Source: Scolanthus callimorphus
Lineage: Eukaryota > Cnidaria > Anthozoa > Actiniaria > Edwardsiidae
DNA length: 64,000 nucleotides
Assembly: GCA_033964015.1 (NCBI GenBank)
Contig: CM066919.1
Span: 744,001-808,000 of the forward strand
Reading direction: 5' to 3'
The stretch's first letter is position 1. The number at the start of each line of letters is the position of its first letter. A program made the translations under genes and the position numbers. Positions 59,111-64,000 of this stretch are shown in pieces. The notes under the pieces were generated by a model, which saw nothing but the letters and a program-made list of their open reading frames with translations, had not been told where the DNA came from and ran no database searches.

Positions 59111-60509
59111 AGCGAGTTGAGGTGTACGTACCGGAAGAATTCAGTTTCGTTTGAAGTGAGCGACATTTGTATACTGAGAACAAGGTAGTATTTGCAGAGG
59201 CGGATCGAAGGGTGATGCGTTGGGTGCGCAGTATCTTTTTTGTTCAAAAAAAAAGGAAAAGAGAAAAAATGATGAAAAAAGACCATGAGGGAAATCTAGA
59301 AGCCAAAACCTCTTGCCTTACATGTGTCTCTCCACCTTGAGCGAATATAGCTGAAGACTGATTATACCCCTTTGTCTTCTAAGCGAAGTCGAATGCGCGT
59401 ATTGGACTACCCGCTAGAAAATTAGGAAAATTAGAACATTTGTTGTCGGCACGGGACATTTCTCGGGGGCTTTGGTAAAGTGTGCTGTACTGCATTCATA
59501 CGAGCTTGGCCTGTAGATTTGCAATTTGCTATGTATGCCCTTGGCTGTGCCTGTAACGCAAAAAGATCTGCTTATCAATTGACCTCATGTGCATGCGCAA
59601 AAAGTAACGATCCCAAATGATGACGTCGCATAAAAAGACAATAGTCATCAGCTGATAGTTAACGATGGTCAGCTTTGCCGAACGAACACAAACCACATCA
59701 AGGTTTCTGACATAAAACCTGAGTCAAGAGTGAAAGCGTCGAGTGTCCCGCATGGATCGCTTTAATCGCATTTCAAAAATGCCCGTGTTGGAATTATTCC
59801 GTTGACTGTTCACCTACTCATTACAAGCAACGTTTGTTAAATGGTCTGGTGGCCGGGCGTTCCCTCGCCTAGGTCCATGCCAAGCCTGCTCGATATTTAT
59901 CTTAATGCTCGATATTTATCTTAAGAGAGATTCAGTAAGTGAGCTGGAAGGTCTGTCGACAGGAAGTAGAAATGACAAAAGCACTCGGTAGTTATTAAAA
60001 ATGAATTCGACGAGACGCTGTACATGTATATTTTGGCAGTAATTTGATGTAATTGGACTTTGCAGAAACATAATTGTTTTAGGAGGTCTGATTACTTAGA
60101 AGACAATACCGCAGTAAAATAAACATCCAGTGGTGTACCAGAGCATGCGCAGCACTGCCAGTGCAGCGAGGACTTGGTGCAACTCCCAGCTGGGTGATTC
60201 TGTGGTTGCAGGAGTAAGATACAGCGAAACCTAAAGGGAGATAGGCGACAGGAAAAAGAGAAGATATCAAAATGAGAGATACCGGTTTCTTTTTCATATT
60301 CTTGTTTCATAGTGACAAGTCTCGTAAATGAACATTTTGTAAATAAATAAATGCATTTTGAAGCACTATACTCGCCCCTCTCGCAGTCAAAAGGAACTTG
60401 TGACTGCTGCTCAACGTACGCAAGAGGGCGCGCAGACAAATTAAGGCAATGATCCAAAGAACAGACAATAGAGAGACTTTTAAAATGCGCTCTTAGTAAA
60501 GCGAATGGC
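59111..60509. other. No recognisable gene
   Basis: No ORF with a domain, no clear repeat. Confidence 0.4.
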
Positions 60510-60662
60510 GCAGTGGCGGATCCAGGATTTTTTTAGAGAGGGGGGGGGGGGGGTTGCAGCATTGGACTGGTTATGATCCGTAAGGAGTTCAAATAACTAC
60601 TAATCTATCACTCTCATAGGGTGGTTGCAACCCCAAAACCCCTCCCCTAGATTCGCCCCTAC
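60510..60662. mobile_element. GTGGCGGATCCAGG-type MITE
   Basis: GTGGCGGATCCAGGATTTTT at the left (followed by 14 G, 60540-60553) and the inverse-like CCCCTCCCCTAGATTCGCCC at the right. Confidence 0.5.
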
Positions 60663-61350
60663 CTGATGGCTTAGTGACCGAGCGCACATGAAATATGGTC
60701 CCAGGTCTGTTACTTTGAGTCTAGGGAGTAATACGTATGTATTTGTTCTCTCTCTCTATTTTTAAATCAAAACAACAATCCAGCAACAATTGGACCCTTT
60801 CAAGTCAACAAACGTTTGCGAAAAGGAAATTTAGAGTGTCAGGAAACAAAACTTTGCGGTGCGTGCAGACAAAATATAGTAAGGCGCCTTAGAAACAAAG
60901 CCATCAGATGAGATAAGTGACCAGGAACAATGAAATTTGCTATTATTCAGATTATCAGAGTGAGTTTTGCTTCTCGTCTCCGCTTGATAGCCCTAGAAAA
61001 CAAGAACACCAACAGGACTTGAATCACTATTTCATCTTGCAGCTGGAATTGCATCTAAGGCCTAGTACATACGCCGCTCTTATCATGAGCCCTACCAAAC
61101 TGTTACCATGAAATACTCGAAACTCGCGGCGTTGAAATCGATTCTACATTCTTTGATTTAGAATAGTTTAGGCTACAAGCAGACGAGAGATGGACAAAAA
61201 ATATTGTTTTATTGAGATTTTGCATTAGGATCGGCTGTAGAAATCTTTGAATCGCTCTAAAATGCGCAAATAAAGAGAAAAATAATTTGAAACCACTGCC
61301 GACATTGTATTTTAAACAAATCTAGTCAGATTTTGTTTTTGATTTTATGA
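60663..61350. other. No recognisable feature
   Basis: Unique-looking spacer. Confidence 0.4.
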
Positions 61351-61368
61351 ATACGCGTTTCGAATTTA

Positions 61369-63349
61369 GGGACGTGTCATTATTTAGCGGGGGGGGAGGG
61401 CTCCTATTTTTGTGGGGAGGGTCCTAAATTTTTTCGCGTGTCTAAAGGGAGGGTCCAAATTTTTTTCACTCCTATTAAGGGGAGGGTCATATTTTTTTCA
61501 GCAACATTTGAACGATGAAGAGGGTAATACCAATGGCGATAGTGGTTATTTCAGCAACTTCTCCATAAAAATTTCGGCGCGCTTCGCGCGCATAAACAAT
61601 GACATAATATACTCTTTTAGCCATGAGGACACTACCGTTGACAAGAACAAGTTATCTTGACAAGGTAAATCAAACTTTCCCAGAATTTCCCTGCAAATGA
61701 TAGGCCTGGAGGGCAAGTCACTATATGTTTGAAAGAAGACCCCTTAGGTAAGCGTGAGTTTTCGACGTTACAAGCATATAAATTGGTCCGTTGGGCCGCG
61801 CTTCGCGCACATGAATATTAATAACTTCGTCATTTGCGGAGCGCAGTTGTGCGCATGAATAATATAACCTAACCTATAAAGTTGAGGTGGTGTACTTCCT
61901 GACAGGCTTTTTTTTTACTATGCCATACACAAAACATGTTCATCTACCCTTTCTCTGAGGCTTGATGAAATGCGATGAAAAAACAAAAAAAACGATGAAC
62001 AATCAAAAAAACGATGAACAAACAAACAAACGATGAACAAAATTTGGGCACGCTTCACGCGCAACGAAGGATATGCGAGCCCGTTTTTCTGTAAAATGTC
62101 TACAGTACTAGGTCAAACAGGGGACGGGAGATGTGGGATTACGTTAATCATTGCACTTAAGAGGGAGGATCACTGTATTTTACCTGTGTATTATAAACAT
62201 CCTCACGTAAATAATCGAGGCGATGAATAATATATGCACCAGTCAATTGACACCCCGGCCCCCACCCCCGGGACAGGGCGGGAAAGTAACGCGGTCAGGC
62301 CGGGGATTCAACACATTAATCTACGGAAGGGCAGGGAATTTAACACGGACCTTCTATAGCGGGAATATTCAACGGGGCATTAACGGGAAATTAACGCTGA
62401 GCCAGAAGTTCGATTATCGTGCGAAAATATATTGGTTTAAGGACCGAGGTCGGAGGATTTTGGGAGGGATCACTTCATTTTTGGGCGTGTGAAAGGATCT
62501 CTCGAAACCTGAAGCCTTGAAAGAGAGATTCCAGCAACGAGTTCTACATCATTTTCTAGTTTTATTTCACTCATTATGTTGAAAATTTCGGCGCGCTTCG
62601 CGCGCACAAGGAATGACATCTAATCTAGTGTTAGAGAACTTGCCCAAAGAAAACAATACGCTTGTGGCGCTTAAATGGATTGCGTACGAATGTCCGTTAC
62701 ACGCATGTGTATCTTGGGAAGGACAAATGAAAACCCCCAAAAGCCCTCCAGTGATACGCCTGGTTGGCAGTCAATATGTTCGAAAGAAGTGAGTTCGACG
62801 TTACAAGCTGCATAGAAATTCGTTTTTGGGCTGCGCTTCACGCACATGAATCATGATAATTTGTAGCGCGTGAAGAATAAAACCAACAGGCTTTTTTACT
62901 ACACGCAGAAAATAAAAAGTTATCTTTTCTCTGGAGGCTTCATGAAATGCGTTTATCAAAATAAAGGCGCGTTTCGCCATGTTGCAAAGTGTCCCCGGGG
63001 GCCTGGAGCTTTAACAACGTCCCTGGTGACCGGGAAAATAGTAACATTTAACACTTAGTGAATGTTAAATTGGGGGGCCGTGATGTCAATTGACTGGTGC
63101 ATGACAGAAGTAAGAAAATAGTAGTTCTGTATTAAGAAGAAAGAAAGAGACATTACATCACTTGGACAATAGTCTATCTAACAGGTTTTTTAGAAATAAA
63201 TTGCATGGGGGAGGGTCCCAATTTTTTTACCTATGACTGGGGGAGGGTCACATTTTTTTTGTTATGTTCAAGGGGAGGGTCCTAATTTTTTTAGCCTTCT
63301 TTGAAAAAAATGGGAGCCCTCCCCCCCCCGGTAAATAATGACACGTCCC
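61369..63349 (+). mobile_element. Harbinger-like composite element, copy 2
   Basis: Same element as 8406-10565, with the ends GGGACGTGTCATTATTTA and inverse. It is flanked by TTA at 61366-61368 and 63350-63352. The outer palindrome gives the pre-insertion sequence GAATTTATGAATA, which proves the TTA duplication. It lacks the 225 bp MITE of copy 1. Confidence 0.85.
62233..63103. mobile_element. GTCAATTGAC-TIR element nested in copy 2
   Basis: ATGCACCAGTCAATTGACAC and the inverse GTCAATTGACTGGTGCAT at the same relative site as in copy 1. Confidence 0.75.
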
Positions 63350-64000
63350 TTATGAATACTTTTCGATCTCATCAGGTCTGCTAACCTCTTCTCATTGTAT
63401 TCACACAACTATACCGTTATCGAATCTAAACTAAATCATATCAGATGAGGCGTCAAAATTATTGAATTCTGGTGCAAGTTGATCGGATATCAATACAGCC
63501 CAAGATAGAAGTTAAAAAAGCTAGAACAAGGAAGAACGCATAGACTTCAAAACATATTGCCAGGAACGCCTGACACTCCTGGCTGAATTTTAGTCGAGTG
63601 CCCCTAAAGTTTCAAACCACTGTAATTCGGTCAATAATGATTCGATCAAGTCCATGTTTAGGTATTTTGTCAAAATTTTCATGCTCTTTGTTTAGATATA
63701 AGTTTTGTTTTTATAGTTATAAAATTGAGAAAGTTAATTTTTTGGCCGAAAAAGCCGGAAAATGCTGAAAATGCTGAATTTTAGAAAACGCGTAAAATAA
63801 AAAAAGAGTTTATGTCAAACTGTCGTGCAGGTAAAGAATTCCTTCTTGTGTAAAGCTGGTATGATTTAGTTAACATTTGATAAAGTTATGGCTGTGTGAA
63901 CATTTTCGCAAGAGACAATGAGTGAGAGGTTTAGCAGACCTGATGAGATCTCATTAGCGAAACTCCATATAAAAAATATTCATAAATTCGAAACGCGCTA

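Larger units (their letters stand above)
61352..64000. mobile_element. Outer inverted-repeat element split by a Harbinger-like insertion
   Basis: Left piece TACGCGTTTCGAATTTA (61352-61368) plus right piece from 63353 (TGAATACTTTTCG...CTCATCAGGTCTGCTAACC) form one arm. That arm is the inverse of 63930-64000 (GGTTTAGCAGACCTGATGAG...TAAATTCGAAACGCG). The right end lies at or just beyond the window edge. Confidence 0.7.

Overview
The window looks like a piece of a repeat-rich animal genome. Coding sequence is split into short exons by GT-AG introns, simple repeats and long poly-G/poly-C tracts are common, and inverted-repeat DNA transposons fill most of the space. No bacterial operons are seen, and no rRNA or intact tRNA gene was recognised. 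A cnidarian, perhaps an anthozoan, is my guess from the repeat types (piggyBac-like TTAA elements, Harbinger-like TTA elements, Mutator-like and hAT elements, Penelope-like retroelements) and from the main gene. That guess is inference; nothing in the sequence settles it.

The first 31 kb hold no confident host gene. They hold nested mobile elements: two head-to-head TTAA elements (1-1260), a TA-flanked pogo/Tigger-like MITE (2277-2818), a Penelope-like tail that splits an inverted repeat (5933-6116), a 2.2 kb TTA-flanked composite element (8406-10565), a 3.4 kb Mutator-like element with a perfect 10 bp target duplication (14615-17978), fold-back elements at 10677-12275, 19682-21145 and 26837-28711, and a tandem triplication with nested insertions (24056-26150). 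One possible first exon of a small secreted protein lies on the minus strand at 21553-21628. A Penelope-like fragment with a GIY-YIG-like domain lies at 30637-31165.

From 31886 to 55660 a single plus-strand gene can be built from 17 exons. It encodes a secreted or membrane-anchored protein of the alpha2delta/CACHD1 family: signal peptide, VWA_N, VWA with intact MIDAS residues, Cache region, cysteine-rich region and a hydrophobic C-terminus. All splice phases agree except in exon 7, where one base is missing from a T run. Introns 7, 9 and 13 each start with a tandem array whose unit spans the exon-intron junction, so each unit carries its own splice donor (98 bp x 11, 60 bp x 6, 55 bp x about 48). 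Intron 5 carries a nested unit with its own coding region: a 157-residue protein with two PC4-like domains, a decayed acidic ORF converging on it, a poly-A signal for each, and a 33 bp palindromic minisatellite at its left edge.

After the gene, 55.7-64 kb return to repeats: a 32 bp CCAAT-containing minisatellite, a 114 bp tandem repeat, more palindromic MITEs, and a second copy of the 2 kb TTA-flanked composite. That copy sits inside a further inverted-repeat element running to the window edge.
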